52,328 nucleotides of DNA from Streptococcus suis (GTDB lineage: Bacteria; Bacillota; Bacilli; Lactobacillales; Streptococcaceae), in contig NZ_POJH01000009.1 of the NCBI RefSeq assembly GCF_002960625.1, positions 1 to 52,328 on the forward strand. The letters are read 5' to 3'. The translations under genes and the position numbers were made by a program. Positions 1 to 8,391 of the stretch are shown here, piece after piece. The notes under the pieces were generated by a model, which saw only the letters and a list, made by a program, of their open reading frames with translations, was not told the DNA's origin and did not search any database. Every line of letters starts with the position of its first letter. Within the stretch, counting starts at the first letter, position 1.

Positions 1-336
1 ATTGCACCGCAAGAAGAGGGTACAACACCTAACAAGTCAATCCCAGGCTACGAGTTCACAGGTAAGACTGTAACAGATCCAGATGGTAACACAACTCACA
101 TCTACCGCAAGGTAAGTAACCCTGTTACACCAAAACCAGGAACTCCTACAAGTCCAGCACCTCAAGCGCCTGCGACACCAAAACCACAGGCTCCTGTAGC
201 TCCAAGAACTGCTAAAGCTGGTGCGGCTCAATTGCCAAACACTGGTGAAGCTTCATCATCAGCAACAGTACTTGGTGCAGGTATGCTTATTGCAGCTCTT
301 GCTCTTGCAGGTAAACGTCGTCGCAACGAAGACTAA
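1..336 (+). CDS. LPXTG-anchored surface protein, C-terminal end (5' truncated by window)
   Basis: The reading frame is open from base 1 to a TAA at 334-336, so only the last 111 codons are present. The visible part holds the end of a repeat-like module, then a proline/alanine-rich wall-spanning stretch. This is followed by a sortase signal LPNTG at 232-246, a hydrophobic segment and a short KRRRNED tail. Family knowledge: sortase A cleaves between T and G and links the protein to peptidoglycan, leaving the N-terminal part exposed on the surface. The pattern of a repeat, Pro-rich spacer and LPNTGEAS resembles large streptococcal adhesins such as the S. suis muramidase-released protein. The identity of the ectodomain cannot be judged from this fragment. 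Confidence 0.93.
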   Translation: MAPQEEGTTPNKSIPGYEFTGKTVTDPDGNTTHIYRKVSNPVTPKPGTPTSPAPQAPATPKPQAPVAPRTAKAGAAQLPNTGEASSSATVLGAGMLIAALALAGKRRRNED

Positions 337-410
337 TGAGTTTTAGGTAGTAGAAGGACTTTCTCCTTTACTATGTAAAATGAAGAAACAAGAAAAGCAT
401 GACTTTTCGG

Positions 411-442
411 AAAAATGGTCCAAAGGACCATTTTTCTTTTTT
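411..442 (+). terminator. Intrinsic terminator after the LPXTG gene
   Basis: An 11-bp perfect stem (411-421 with 425-435) has a 3-base AAA loop and is followed by a T-rich run. It lies 75 bases after the stop codon and should end the surface-protein transcript. Confidence 0.9.
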
Positions 443-597
443 TAGCTAGCAGAACTAGCATTTTCACTATGCAAATTGTCCAGCTAGAGAGATACCTTTG
501 GTTTCTAGTAGATAAAAGTTGATTATTTTGGACATTAAAAAGAGAGAGTGAAGGTCTTTTCAGTCAATCTTTCAGAAACAAAAAATAAATAAAAAAA
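443..597. other. AT-rich intergenic stretch without a gene
   Basis: The gap 337-668 holds the terminator at 411-442, this stretch, a second hairpin at 598-617 and an IS inverted-repeat remnant at 638-661. In 443-597 itself I see no reading frame with a ribosome binding site, no tRNA-like fold and no clear promoter. It may be decayed IS-derived sequence, but nothing shows that directly. Confidence 0.5.
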
Positions 598-617
598 AGA
601 AGACCAAGAGGTCCTCT
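598..617 (-). terminator. Terminator for the YitT gene (minus strand)
   Basis: An 8-bp stem (598-605 with 610-617, one G-U pair) and a 4-base loop are followed on the minus strand by a long T run (the A run at 591-598). It lies about 50 bases past the yitT-family stop codon. Confidence 0.75.
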
Positions 618-637
618 TTTGATGTTTGCTATCATCA

Positions 638-661
638 CCCTACTATAGTTGACCAAGAGCC
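638..661 (-). repeat. Solitary ISL3-type terminal inverted repeat (remnant)
   Basis: The sequence at 638-661 matches the reverse complement of the IS end at 52013-52035 in about 21 of 24 aligned positions, with two mismatches and one gap. No transposase lies next to it. It therefore looks like a leftover end of an IS1167/ISL3-family element, or a small non-autonomous derivative, lying in the 3' untranslated region of the yitT-family gene. Confidence 0.6.
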
Positions 662-668
662 TTTTTTG

Positions 669-1535
669 TCAATGCCGTTCTAGTGGCTTTTTATCTCGGT
701 CGAGTGTAAATCCTTCCCCTAGCACTTCATGGGCATCTGTTATGGTGATAAAAGCGTGGGGGTCAATTCGATGGATGAGTTCCTTCATTTCTTGTAATTG
801 ACTTTTATAGATGACGGAGTAGATCATATTGACATCGGCCTTGCTATAGAAACCTTGCGCCTTGATAAAGGTGACACCACGTTCAATCTCGCTATCAATG
901 GTCTGGGCAAGCTGATCGGATTTTTGTGAAACAATCATCACGCCCTTGCTACCGTAGCCACCCTCAGTGACAAAGTCAATGACACGGGAAGCGATGGCTA
1001 CCATCATCAAGGTATATAGGACAGTTCGAAGGTCCTTAAAGACAATGACAATCAAGGTTAGAATTAGGATATCAATGGCTAGGATAATTTGTCCAATAGA
1101 ATATGGAGTGTATTTATGACCGATACGGGCGATAATATCACTTCCTCCAGTTGTTCCCCCTGAACGAAAGATGGTTCCCAGCCCCAACCCCATCAGAATG
1201 CCACCTAAGATACTGACCAAAATCAAATCTTGCTGGAGATTGATGGAGAAAGGGATTTTTTCAAAAATGGCCAACCAAACAGTAACAGCCAAGGTCCCTA
1301 AAATACTGAGATAGAGAGTTTTTTTACCTAATATTTTCCAACCAAGAATAAACAAGGGAATGTTGATCACAATGTTCATTACCCATGGTTGAATATGGAA
1401 TAGGTAATAAATAATGAGTGCTAGTCCAGTCGCTCCTCCCTCAAACAAGCGATTGGGCATGATGAGGTAATTTAGTCCAAAGGCAAATAGACCAGCACCA
1501 AGCAAAATCAAGACTATATTCTTTATACGAATCAT
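669..1535 (-). CDS. YitT family membrane protein (DUF161/DUF2179)
   Basis: This 288-aa protein has an N-terminal half made of five or so hydrophobic segments and a soluble C-terminal domain of about 80 residues. That domain contains the GVTFIKAQGFYSK and ITDAHEVLGEGF stretches typical of DUF2179. The layout is that of YitT-type integral membrane proteins, whose transport substrate is not established. The ATG at 1533-1535 follows a GGGAGGG-like ribosome binding site. The gene is monocistronic on the minus strand, with a terminator at 598-617, and is divergent from the tmk operon. The GGTTGGS glycine-rich loop near residue 130 is characteristic of the family. Confidence 0.9.
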   Translation of the reverse strand: MIRIKNIVLILLGAGLFAFGLNYLIMPNRLFEGGATGLALIIYYLFHIQPWVMNIVINIPLFILGWKILGKKTLYLSILGTLAVTVWLAIFEKIPFSINLQQDLILVSILGGILMGLGLGTIFRSGGTTGGSDIIARIGHKYTPYSIGQIILAIDILILTLIVIVFKDLRTVLYTLMMVAIASRVIDFVTEGGYGSKGVMIVSQKSDQLAQTIDSEIERGVTFIKAQGFYSKADVNMIYSVIYKSQLQEMKELIHRIDPHAFITITDAHEVLGEGFTLDRDKKPLERH

Positions 1536-1625
1536 AAGGCCCTCCCAAGAAATCTATATATCAATTGTAAAAGATTTTCATATAAAAAACAAGTCTATTT
1601 TTCAAGTGATTTTTTGCCTATTTTT

Positions 1626-1634
1626 TGGTAAAAT
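1626..1634 (+). promoter_or_regulatory. Candidate extended -10 promoter for the tmk operon
   Basis: TGGTAAAAT is an extended -10 element without a convincing -35 box. It would give a leader of about 160 bases before tmk. That leader includes an AT-rich hairpin at 1677-1692 followed by a short T run, and a second hairpin near 1714-1729. Whether it attenuates transcription is unknown. Confidence 0.4.
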
Positions 1635-1767
1635 GGAATGAATATCTCAGAGCCTATTTTCACCAGTAAAGCGCATAATATCCAGTGATATTTTTTGCTA
1701 GTCTAGTAAGTGTTTGTTGAAAAACAAACGATGCTTAGCCTAAAAGCTAGCCCTAGATGGAACTGCC

Positions 1768-1785
1768 AACTGTGAATATAGGTTC
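1768..1785 (+). repeat. 18-base dispersed repeat, copy 1
   Basis: AACTGTGAATATAGGTTC occurs identically at 16396-16413, and the bases upstream of it are also partly alike (ATGGAA...). Both copies are intergenic. This looks like the end of a dispersed intergenic repeat family. Confidence 0.5.
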
Positions 1786-1802
1786 AAAGAATGAGGAGAA
1801 AG

Positions 1803-2441
1803 ATGAGTAAGGGTTTTTTTATTACATTTGAAGGTCCTGACGGGGCTGGAAAGACAACGGTTTTGCAGGAATTGTTACCAGCCTTGCAGGAGCTAGGTCC
1901 AGAAGTGGTGACAACTAGAGAACCAGGCGGAGTGGCCATTGCTGAGGACATTCGTTCTATTATTTTGGATCCAGCCAATACGGAAATGGATGATAAGACA
2001 GAGCTCTTACTCTTTATCGCAGCCCGTCGTCAGCATTTGAAAGAGAAGATTTTGCCCCCTTTGGCTGAAGGTAAGTTACTTTTAATTGATCGCTTTATCG
2101 ATTCTTCCATTGCTTATCAAGGCTTTGGAAGGGGCTTGGATGTGGCTGATATTAACTGGCTGAATCAGTTTGCGACAGATGGCTTGAAACCTGATTTGAC
2201 CCTCTATTTTGACATTGACGCAGAAGAGGGCCTAGCTCGAATTGCTCGCAATGCGGATCGAGATGTGGACCGTCTGGACATGGAAAAAGCGGATATGCAT
2301 CAGCGGGTTCGGCAGGGCTATCTCAGTATTTTAGAAAAAGAGCCAGAGCGTTTGGTCAAGATTGATGCAAGTCAGCCTTTAGAAGCTGTTGTTGCGGATG
2401 CTTTGTCAGTCATTAAGAAACGGTTTGCGGAAAGAGCATGA
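1803..2441 (+). CDS. tmk: Thymidylate kinase
   Basis: The product is a 212-aa dTMP kinase that converts dTMP to dTDP using ATP, the step feeding dTTP synthesis. The P-loop GPDGAGKT is at residues 11-18. The DRF...[13 protein letters not shown] segment supplies the DRX motif and nucleotide-binding residues. An upstream in-frame ATG at 1791 overlaps the ribosome binding site, so ATG 1803, preceded by AGGAG at about 6 bases, is the better start. The stop overlaps the holB start by 4 bases (ATGA). This makes tmk the first gene of the conserved tmk-holB-yabA-rsmI operon. Confidence 0.97.
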   Translation: MSKGFFITFEGPDGAGKTTVLQELLPALQELGPEVVTTREPGGVAIAEDIRSIILDPANTEMDDKTELLLFIAARRQHLKEKILPPLAEGKLLLIDRFIDSSIAYQGFGRGLDVADINWLNQFATDGLKPDLTLYFDIDAEEGLARIARNADRDVDRLDMEKADMHQRVRQGYLSILEKEPERLVKIDASQPLEAVVADALSVIKKRFAERA

Positions 2442-3322
2442 AAATTGAAGAACTAAGACAGTTACAACCTGGCCTATTCCAGCGATTTGTGACCATTTTG
2501 GAGCAAGGACGTCTGGCCCATGCCTATCTGTTTTCTGGTGATTTTGCCAGTTATGACATGGCTGTTTTTCTCAGCCAGTCCTTATTTTGTGGGGAAAAAG
2601 CAGGCGTATTGCCGTGCCAGAATTGTCGTGCTTGCCGCTTGATAGAGGCAGGCGAGTTTTCCGATGTGACCCTCCTGGAACCCCAGGGAACGATCATCAA
2701 GACGGAAACGGTACGCGAGCTGGTCAAGAATTTTTCGCAATCTGGTTTTGAATCCAGCACACAGGTTTTCATCATTCGGGATGCAGAGAAAATGCATGCC
2801 AATGCAGCCAATTCTCTCCTGAAAGTAATCGAGGAACCTCAGTCGGATATCCATATTTTTCTCTTGACCAATCAGGAAGAAGCAGTGCTTCCGACCATTA
2901 AAAGTCGAACCCAGATTATCGGCTTTCCTAAAAATCTGTCCCTCTTGGAGCGGTTGCTGGAGGAAGAAGGTTTGTTGAAAAACCAGGCTAGTCTGTTAGC
3001 ACGACTGGTTTCTAGTCAGGAAGAGGCCCTAAAATTAGCGGAGAATAAGAATTTTCTGGAGCTAATGGGTCAGGCTAGGAAATTTATCGATCTGCTGCTG
3101 ACCGACAGCAATCGGGCTTATTTGCAGGTAGGTAGCTTGCTTTCCTTGGCTGTGGAAAAGGCAGAGCAAGGACGTTTGTTTGATTTACTCAGCCTACTAT
3201 TAGCAGAAAGAATGTCGGAGCCACAGGTAATTGAAAAAATGGATAACCTACTAAGAGCCAAGGAAATGTGGCAGGCCAATGTCAGTCTACAGAATAGTTT
3301 GGAGTATCTGGCATTAAAATAA
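2438..3322 (+). CDS. holB: DNA polymerase III subunit delta'
   Basis: The product is a 294-aa clamp-loader subunit that helps open and load the beta sliding clamp. A zinc cluster is visible as Cys51, Cys60, Cys63 and Cys66. The conserved [19 protein letters not shown] segment follows around residues 113-131, as in DnaX/HolB-family AAA+ proteins. The SRC sensor motif reads KSRTQ instead of the usual KSRCQ. The nucleotide-binding loop is degenerate, as expected for delta', which does not hydrolyse ATP. It is translationally coupled to tmk (4-base overlap), and yabA follows 15 bases later. Confidence 0.95.
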   Translation: MKIEELRQLQPGLFQRFVTILEQGRLAHAYLFSGDFASYDMAVFLSQSLFCGEKAGVLPCQNCRACRLIEAGEFSDVTLLEPQGTIIKTETVRELVKNFSQSGFESSTQVFIIRDAEKMHANAANSLLKVIEEPQSDIHIFLLTNQEEAVLPTIKSRTQIIGFPKNLSLLERLLEEEGLLKNQASLLARLVSSQEEALKLAENKNFLELMGQARKFIDLLLTDSNRAYLQVGSLLSLAVEKAEQGRLFDLLSLLLAERMSEPQVIEKMDNLLRAKEMWQANVSLQNSLEYLALK

Positions 3323-3337
3323 GCAGAAAGGAAGACC

Positions 3338-3655
3338 ATGGATAAGAAAGAAATTTTTGATGCCCTAGATGATTTTTCACAAAATCTCTTGACCACCTTA
3401 GCAGAGGTAGATGCCATAAAGAAGCATTTACAGGGTGTCATTGATGAAAATACGACCTTGCGTTTGGAAAATTCCAAATTGCGCGAGCGTCTTGAGAAGG
3501 AAGATAAGATAGGCCATAAGTCATCCAACTTTGGTAAGGAAAACTTGGAACATATCTACGAAGATGGCTTCCATATCTGTACCTTCTCTTATGGACAGCG
3601 CAGGGAAAATGATGAACCGTGTATGTTCTGTATTGAATTATTGAATCGAGAATAG
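3338..3655 (+). CDS. yabA: DNA replication initiation control protein YabA
   Basis: The product is a 105-aa negative regulator of replication initiation, known in Bacillus to bridge DnaA and the DnaN clamp. The N-terminal about 60 residues form a heptad-rich coiled coil with many Leu and charged residues. The C-terminus carries the zinc-binding ligands H79, C81, C95 and C98. Length and domain order match the family. Its place between holB and rsmI is the conserved Firmicute arrangement. The next gene starts one base after its stop. Confidence 0.95.
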   Translation: MDKKEIFDALDDFSQNLLTTLAEVDAIKKHLQGVIDENTTLRLENSKLRERLEKEDKIGHKSSNFGKENLEHIYEDGFHICTFSYGQRRENDEPCMFCIELLNRE

Positions 3656-3656
3656 C

Positions 3657-4520
3657 ATGAAAGTACAAAAATCATTTAAGGGACAGACTAGCTTTGGGAC
3701 CTTATATCTGGTTCCTACCCCTATTGGAAACCTTCAGGATATGACCTTTCGAGCTATCCAGACCTTGAAAGAAGTAGATGTCATTGCAGCTGAAGACACG
3801 CGAAATACAGGACTTCTGCTCAAACATTTTGAGATTGAAACTCGTCAAACCTCCTTCCATGAGCACAATGCTCATGAAAAAATTCCAGTTCTGATAGACT
3901 GGCTCAAGTCGGGTCAATCCATTGCCCAGGTATCTGATGCAGGTCTGCCTTCTATCTCGGATCCTGGTCATGACTTGGTCAAGGTGGCGATTGAAGAAAA
4001 TATCCCAGTTGTAGCCCTACCTGGTGCTTCAGCAGGTATTACAGCCTTGATTGCCTCGGGACTGGCTCCCCAGCCTCATATTTTCTATGGTTTTTTACCG
4101 AGAAAAGCAGGGCAACAAAAGGACTTTTTCCAAGAAAAACGTGCCTACCCTGAAACACAGATTTTCTATGAATCTCCTTATCGGGTAGCGGATACCTTGG
4201 AAAATATGCTATCTGTCTATGGAGATCGTCAAGTGACTATCGTTCGGGAATTGACCAAGCTCTATGAAGAGTACCAGCGAGGAAGTATCACAGAAGTTCT
4301 AGATTATCTGAAGGAAAATCCCCTTAAGGGTGAGTGTTTAATCATCGTTGCAGGTGTTGGTGAAGAAGAGTTACCATCCGCAGACGAAGTAGATCTAAAG
4401 GTAGAGGTGGAAAAGGAAATCGCAATGGGCCGCAAACCCAACCAGGCCATCAAGGAAGTAGCTAAACGCTACCAACTCAAAAAACAAGAAGTATATGATC
4501 TATATCATGGACTAGGCTGA
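3657..4520 (+). CDS. rsmI: 16S rRNA (cytidine-1402-2'-O)-methyltransferase RsmI
   Basis: This 287-aa SAM-dependent methyltransferase has the tetrapyrrole-methylase fold and methylates the ribose of C1402 in the decoding centre. The family signature LVPTPIGNLQDMTFRAI is near residue 19-35, followed by AAEDTRNT, VSDAGLPSISDPG and the proline-rich LPGASAG loop. The C-terminal helical part (KPNQAIKEVAKRY) is also typical. It ends the tmk operon; a hairpin overlapping the stop codon (4509-4529) may terminate it. Confidence 0.96.
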   Translation: MKVQKSFKGQTSFGTLYLVPTPIGNLQDMTFRAIQTLKEVDVIAAEDTRNTGLLLKHFEIETRQTSFHEHNAHEKIPVLIDWLKSGQSIAQVSDAGLPSISDPGHDLVKVAIEENIPVVALPGASAGITALIASGLAPQPHIFYGFLPRKAGQQKDFFQEKRAYPETQIFYESPYRVADTLENMLSVYGDRQVTIVRELTKLYEEYQRGSITEVLDYLKENPLKGECLIIVAGVGEEELPSADEVDLKVEVEKEIAMGRKPNQAIKEVAKRYQLKKQEVYDLYHGLG

Positions 4521-4533
4521 GTCTAGTCCTTTT
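4509..4533 (+). terminator. Hairpin terminator overlapping the rsmI stop codon
   Basis: GGACTAG (4509-4515) pairs with CTAGTCC (4523-4529) across a 7-base loop and is followed by TTTT. The T run is short, so termination may be partial. Confidence 0.6.
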
Positions 4534-4593
4534 CTCATTTTCCGTACCTTTTCTGAGAATGTAGCTTATTTTATGGAATTTTCAGAATACTTG

Positions 4594-4602
4594 TGATATA
4601 AT
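4594..4602 (+). promoter_or_regulatory. Extended -10 promoter of the serC operon
   Basis: TGATATAAT lies 28 bases upstream of the serC start codon, with a good ribosome binding site (GGAGGG) before ATG 4631. No strong -35 hexamer is seen at 17 bases. Confidence 0.7.
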
Positions 4603-4630
4603 GAACGCATTCTAATTTTGGAGGGAATTT

Positions 4631-5722
4631 ATGACAATCTACAACTTTTCTGCAGGTCCTGCAGTATTGCCAAAACCAGTGCTTGAACGCGCTCAAGCTG
4701 AATTCTTGGACTACAATGGTTCGGGAATGAGTGTTTTGGAGATGTCCCATCGCTCCAAAGACTTCGATGATATTATCAAAGGCGCTGAAGCAACCCTTCG
4801 TGAACTCATGGCTATTCCAGATAACTACAAAGTTATTTTCTTGCAAGGTGGGGCTTCTTTGGAATTCACCATGATTCCCCTAAACTTTGCCCAAGGTAAA
4901 AAAGCCTACTATTTAGCAGGTGGTTCATGGGGCAAAAAAGCCTACACAGAGGCTGTGAAATTATCTAAGACTATTGACTTTGAACCAATTTTGTTGGGCT
5001 CTACTGAAGATATTACCTATGCAGAATTGCCAACCTTTGATAAGAACGATATCGATCCAAACGCAGCTTATGTGCACTTGACAACCAACAATACCATCGA
5101 AGGTACGGCTGTTTACAATATACCTGATACCAATGGCGTTCCGGTTATTGGAGATATGTCTTCAAACATCTTGGCGGCTCGCTACAATGTAGAAGATTTT
5201 GCCATGATTTATGCAGGGGCTCAGAAGAACATTGGTCCTGCTGGTGTGACTGTTGTCATTGTGCGTGAGGATTTCCTCAACGACCAACCAATGCTTTCAA
5301 GTATGTTGGACTACCGTATCCAAGCAGAAAATGAGTCACTATATAACACGCCGCCTGCATACTCTATCTACATTTCTAAGCTAGTCTTTGAATGGGTCAA
5401 GGAAATTGGTGGTGTGGATGAAATGGAAAAAATCAACCGCGAAAAGTCTGGCTTGCTTTATGACTACATTGACCAGTCTAATTTCTACAAAAACCCTGTT
5501 CGTAAAAAAGAAGAGCGTTCAGTAGCCAATATTCCATTTGTGTCACCTAGCGAGGAATTGGATGCCAAGTTCGTTAAAGAAGCATCAGCGGCAGGCTTTA
5601 AGAATATTAAGGGACACCGTTCTGTTGGCGGTATGCGGGCTTCGCTTTACAATGCCTTCCCGCGTCAAGGTGTGGTCGATTTGATTGACTTTATGAAAAA
5701 ATTTGCAGCGGAGAATGCTTAA
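4631..5722 (+). CDS. serC: Phosphoserine aminotransferase
   Basis: The product is a 363-aa PLP enzyme converting 3-phosphohydroxypyruvate and glutamate to phosphoserine, the second step of serine synthesis. The N-terminus [10 protein letters not shown] and the LQGGAS segment are class-V aminotransferase SerC signatures. The Schiff-base lysine is Lys199 in [11 protein letters not shown]. The C-terminal [16 protein letters not shown] closes the active site. It starts the operon serC-GNAT-serA-ogt-arsC-like, and its TAA overlaps the next ATG by one base. No serB phosphatase gene is present in this window. Confidence 0.98.
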   Translation: MTIYNFSAGPAVLPKPVLERAQAEFLDYNGSGMSVLEMSHRSKDFDDIIKGAEATLRELMAIPDNYKVIFLQGGASLEFTMIPLNFAQGKKAYYLAGGSWGKKAYTEAVKLSKTIDFEPILLGSTEDITYAELPTFDKNDIDPNAAYVHLTTNNTIEGTAVYNIPDTNGVPVIGDMSSNILAARYNVEDFAMIYAGAQKNIGPAGVTVVIVREDFLNDQPMLSSMLDYRIQAENESLYNTPPAYSIYISKLVFEWVKEIGGVDEMEKINREKSGLLYDYIDQSNFYKNPVRKKEERSVANIPFVSPSEELDAKFVKEASAAGFKNIKGHRSVGGMRASLYNAFPRQGVVDLIDFMKKFAAENA

Positions 5723-6279
5723 TGGAAATTCGTCTTGCACATCCCAATGAAGTAGGATCAATTTGTCAGATTATGGATCAGGCCAAGGCTTTCCTAGCCG
5801 CTTCTGGCAGTAGCCAATGGCAAGGGGTCTATCCTGACCAAGAAATAATTATTGATGATATTTTAAGTGGCAAGGGCTATGTTGGTCTGGTGGACGGTAA
5901 GGTTGCGGTTTATGCGGCTGTCTTTCGTGGGACAGAGGCTGCCTATGAAGCCATCTATGATGGCAAGTGGCAGCACAATAATCCTCTCTATACGACTATT
6001 CACCGTGTGGCAGTAGCTAAGGAGTTTCAGGGTCAAGGTGTGGTTCAGACCTTCCTGCAAGGGATTATTGAAGGGCAAAAGGGACCAGACTTCCGATGTG
6101 ACACCCATGAGAAAAATCTGCCCATGCAACATATTCTAGAAAAGCTAGGCTTTGTCTATTGTGGGAAAATTCCCTTGGATGGTGAACGACTAGCCTACCA
6201 AAAAATCAAGCATAAGAGCGAACGCAGTCTCTATCAGGAGATTAGTGAAGACGATCGTTGGTTGCTTGGAAATAATTAA
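5722..6279 (+). CDS. GNAT family N-acetyltransferase
   Basis: This 185-aa protein contains the GNAT acetyl-CoA-binding region around residues 93-112 (HRVAVAKEFQGQGVVQTFL). The loop V-x-x-x-x-Q-G-x-G is the motif A pyrophosphate loop. The C-terminal DTHEKNLPMQHILEKLGFVYCG matches motif B. The substrate cannot be read from sequence. Its fixed place between serC and serA, with one-base overlap to serC, suggests co-expression with serine synthesis but does not prove a role in it. A hairpin with a T run after its stop (6298-6320) could reduce read-through to serA. Confidence 0.88.
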   Translation: MEIRLAHPNEVGSICQIMDQAKAFLAASGSSQWQGVYPDQEIIIDDILSGKGYVGLVDGKVAVYAAVFRGTEAAYEAIYDGKWQHNNPLYTTIHRVAVAKEFQGQGVVQTFLQGIIEGQKGPDFRCDTHEKNLPMQHILEKLGFVYCGKIPLDGERLAYQKIKHKSERSLYQEISEDDRWLLGNN

Positions 6280-6297
6280 AAATATGAAAGAAAGTCA

Positions 6298-6320
6298 GGC
6301 GGAGGCTCTTCCGCCTTTTT
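6298..6320 (+). terminator. Hairpin with T run between the acetyltransferase and serA
   Basis: GGCGGA (6298-6303) pairs with TCCGCC (6310-6315) and is followed by TTTTT. Only 11 bases separate its end from the serA ATG, and I see no new promoter after it. It therefore probably sets differential expression rather than ending the operon fully. Confidence 0.65.
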
Positions 6321-6331
6321 AGGTAAGAATA

Positions 6332-7513
6332 ATGGTATTTAGCGTACGAACATTTAACAATATTAACCAAGTTGGTATCAAGGAATTGGGCAATCGTTTC
6401 CAGATTGATGGTGATCATGCGGTCAATCCAGATGCCTTTATCATCCGTTCTGAAAACTTGCATGGCTTTGATTTTCCTGAAAATCTCAAGGCCATTGCAC
6501 GTGCTGGCGCAGGAACAAATAATATTCCTATCGAAGAAGCAACTGAGAAAGGGATTGTGGTCTTTAATACTCCTGGAGCCAATGCCAACGCCGTAAAAGA
6601 AGCAGTCATTGCTTCTATCCTCTTGTCTGCGCGTGACTATATCGGAGCAACAGCTTGGGCTAACACGCTTTCAGGTGATGATGTGCCAAAGCAAGTGGAG
6701 GCAGGTAAGAAGCAGTTTGCAGGGACTGAAATTTCAGGCAAAACTCTTGGTGTTATCGGACTGGGTGCTATCGGTGCCCGTATTGCCAATGATGCTCGCC
6801 GTCTAGGTATGAATGTTCTTGGCTACGATCCGTATGTGTCTATTGAAACAGCATGGAGCATTTCTAGCCATGTCAAACGAGTAGATGATTTGAAAGAAAT
6901 CTTTACCAATGCCGACTATATCACTGTCCATGTTCCTCTGACGGATAAGACCCGTGATTTGTTCAATGCGGACAGTTTTGGTCAAATGAAAAAAGGAACA
7001 ACCTTGATTAACTTTGCCCGTGGTGAATTGGTCAACAATGCCGACTTGTTTGAAGCTATTGAAGCAGGTGTTATCAAGAAGTACATTACTGACTTTGGTA
7101 CCGAAGAAGTGCTTAATAAGGACAATATTATCGTCTTCCCGCACGTTGGAGGCTCAACAGAAGAAGCGGAGCTTAACTGTGCCATTGCGGCTGGTCAAAC
7201 CATCCGTCACTTTATGGAAACGGGTGAAATTATCAACTCTGTCAATTTCCCAAATGTCAAACAATTCTTGGATGCTCCATACCGTATTACGCTGATTAAC
7301 AAGAATATTCCAAATATGGTAGCAAAAATCACCACAGCCGTGTCTGAATTAGGCATCAACATTGACAACATCATCAATAAGTCAAAAGGCGACTATGCCT
7401 ATACCTTGTTGGACTTGGATGAAGCAGACAAGACAAAAATTGACCTCTTGGTTGCCAAATTTGAAGCGACTGAGGCCATTGTCAAGGTTCGTGTTATCAA
7501 AAACAAAGGCTAG
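6332..7513 (+). CDS. serA: D-3-phosphoglycerate dehydrogenase
   Basis: This 393-aa NAD-dependent enzyme oxidises 3-phosphoglycerate to 3-phosphohydroxypyruvate, the committing step of serine synthesis. The Rossmann GLGAIG loop spans residues 143-148. Catalytic Arg230 (FARGELV), a Glu at 258/259 (DFGTEE) and His271 (FPHVGGS) are in place. The last about 75 residues form an ACT domain (MVAKITTAVSELGINIDNI), which usually binds serine for feedback control. The intervening domain found in longer SerA types is absent. It is the third gene of the ser operon, followed one base after its stop by ogt. Confidence 0.97.
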   Translation: MVFSVRTFNNINQVGIKELGNRFQIDGDHAVNPDAFIIRSENLHGFDFPENLKAIARAGAGTNNIPIEEATEKGIVVFNTPGANANAVKEAVIASILLSARDYIGATAWANTLSGDDVPKQVEAGKKQFAGTEISGKTLGVIGLGAIGARIANDARRLGMNVLGYDPYVSIETAWSISSHVKRVDDLKEIFTNADYITVHVPLTDKTRDLFNADSFGQMKKGTTLINFARGELVNNADLFEAIEAGVIKKYITDFGTEEVLNKDNIIVFPHVGGSTEEAELNCAIAAGQTIRHFMETGEIINSVNFPNVKQFLDAPYRITLINKNIPNMVAKITTAVSELGINIDNIINKSKGDYAYTLLDLDEADKTKIDLLVAKFEATEAIVKVRVIKNKG

Positions 7514-7514
7514 A

Positions 7515-8006
7515 ATGCTATATAAGAAAATTTACCACAGTCCGCTTGGGACTATGTCCCTTGTTGCCAGTGATAAAGGCTTGCGTGGGACTTGGTTCGA
7601 AGAGCAGAAATATTTTGAACGTGATTTAGATGAAAAGCCTGTGCTAGGCTCACATCCCATTTTAAACAGTACTAGACTGCTCCTAGATGCATACTTTTCA
7701 GGTGAGCAGGTAGATTTTTCAGACCTCCCCTTAGAGCCTGTTGGGACTGACTTTCAGGAAAAAGTTTGGGCATTATTGAAAGAAATCCCTCATGGCCAGA
7801 CCACTAGCTACGGGCAGCTTGCTCGACAACTTGGTCTTGGGTCTGGTCAGGCAGTTGGTGGAGCGATTGGGCGTAATCCCTACTCTATCATTGTTCCCTG
7901 TCATCGTGTCCTCAATCAAAAGGGACAGTTGACAGGTTATGCAGGTGGCTTGGACAAGAAAATCTGGCTCTTGCAACATGAAAATCCACACTTTGAGGTG
8001 AAATAA
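7515..8006 (+). CDS. ogt: Methylated-DNA-[protein]-cysteine S-methyltransferase
   Basis: This 163-aa suicide enzyme removes O6-alkyl groups from guanine in DNA. The acceptor cysteine is Cys129 in the PCHR motif (VPCHRV), preceded by the recognition helix region (TTSYGQLARQLG) and the Asn/Arg hinge GRNP. The in-frame extension upstream to 7362 lies inside serA and is not a likely start. ATG 7515 sits one base after the serA stop. The stop overlaps the next ATG by one base. Its presence in a serine operon is typical of streptococci and looks like operon hitch-hiking. Confidence 0.96.
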   Translation: MLYKKIYHSPLGTMSLVASDKGLRGTWFEEQKYFERDLDEKPVLGSHPILNSTRLLLDAYFSGEQVDFSDLPLEPVGTDFQEKVWALLKEIPHGQTTSYGQLARQLGLGSGQAVGGAIGRNPYSIIVPCHRVLNQKGQLTGYAGGLDKKIWLLQHENPHFEVK

Positions 8007-8359
8007 TGATTTTATACTATGAATATCCCAAGTGTTCGACCTGTCGGGCAGCCAAGGCAGAGCTAAAGAGTTTGGGCTTGGAATTTGAAGCAATTGACAT
8101 TAAGGCGACGCCTCCCAGTGCTGACCAGCTCAAATCTTGGATGGAAGCAACTGGTTTAGACTTGAAAAAGTATTTTAATACGTCTGGTAATAGTTACCGT
8201 GAACTTGGTCTGAAAGATAAATTTGACAGTTTGACGGTGGATCAAGCATTAGACTTATTAGCTAATGATGGTATGTTGATTAAACGTCCTCTCTTGATTC
8301 AGGATGGAAAAATCTTGCAGATTGGTTATCGAACAAAATACGAAAATCTCGGTTTATAG
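8006..8359 (+). CDS. ArsC/Spx family thioredoxin-fold protein
   Basis: The product is 117 aa with an N-terminal CSTC motif (Cys10, Cys13) in a thioredoxin-like fold and the ArsC-family KRPLLIQDGK segment near residue 92. The family contains arsenate reductase-like proteins (YffB type) and Spx transcription regulators. Spx also has CxxC near the N-terminus, but the body here (YFNTSGNSYRELGLKDKF) is closer to the YffB/YusI type. A redox role is likely; arsenate reduction is not shown, since no ars genes are nearby. It ends the ser operon and its stop lies inside a strong terminator hairpin. Confidence 0.88.
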   Translation: MILYYEYPKCSTCRAAKAELKSLGLEFEAIDIKATPPSADQLKSWMEATGLDLKKYFNTSGNSYRELGLKDKFDSLTVDQALDLLANDGMLIKRPLLIQDGKILQIGYRTKYENLGL

Positions 8360-8373
8360 GGCCGAGATTTTTT
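8343..8373 (+). terminator. Terminator of the ser operon
   Basis: AAAATCTCGG (8343-8352) pairs with CCGAGATTTT and continues into a T run (8362-8373). The stop codon of the preceding gene lies in the loop. Confidence 0.85.
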
Positions 8374-8391
8374 GATGATTAAGCGAAAATT

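Noticed and set aside
37..231. Minus-strand frame at the window start
   Set aside because: It lies opposite the Pro-rich wall-spanning part of the LPXTG protein, and its odd Cys/Trp-rich content is what such a complement gives.
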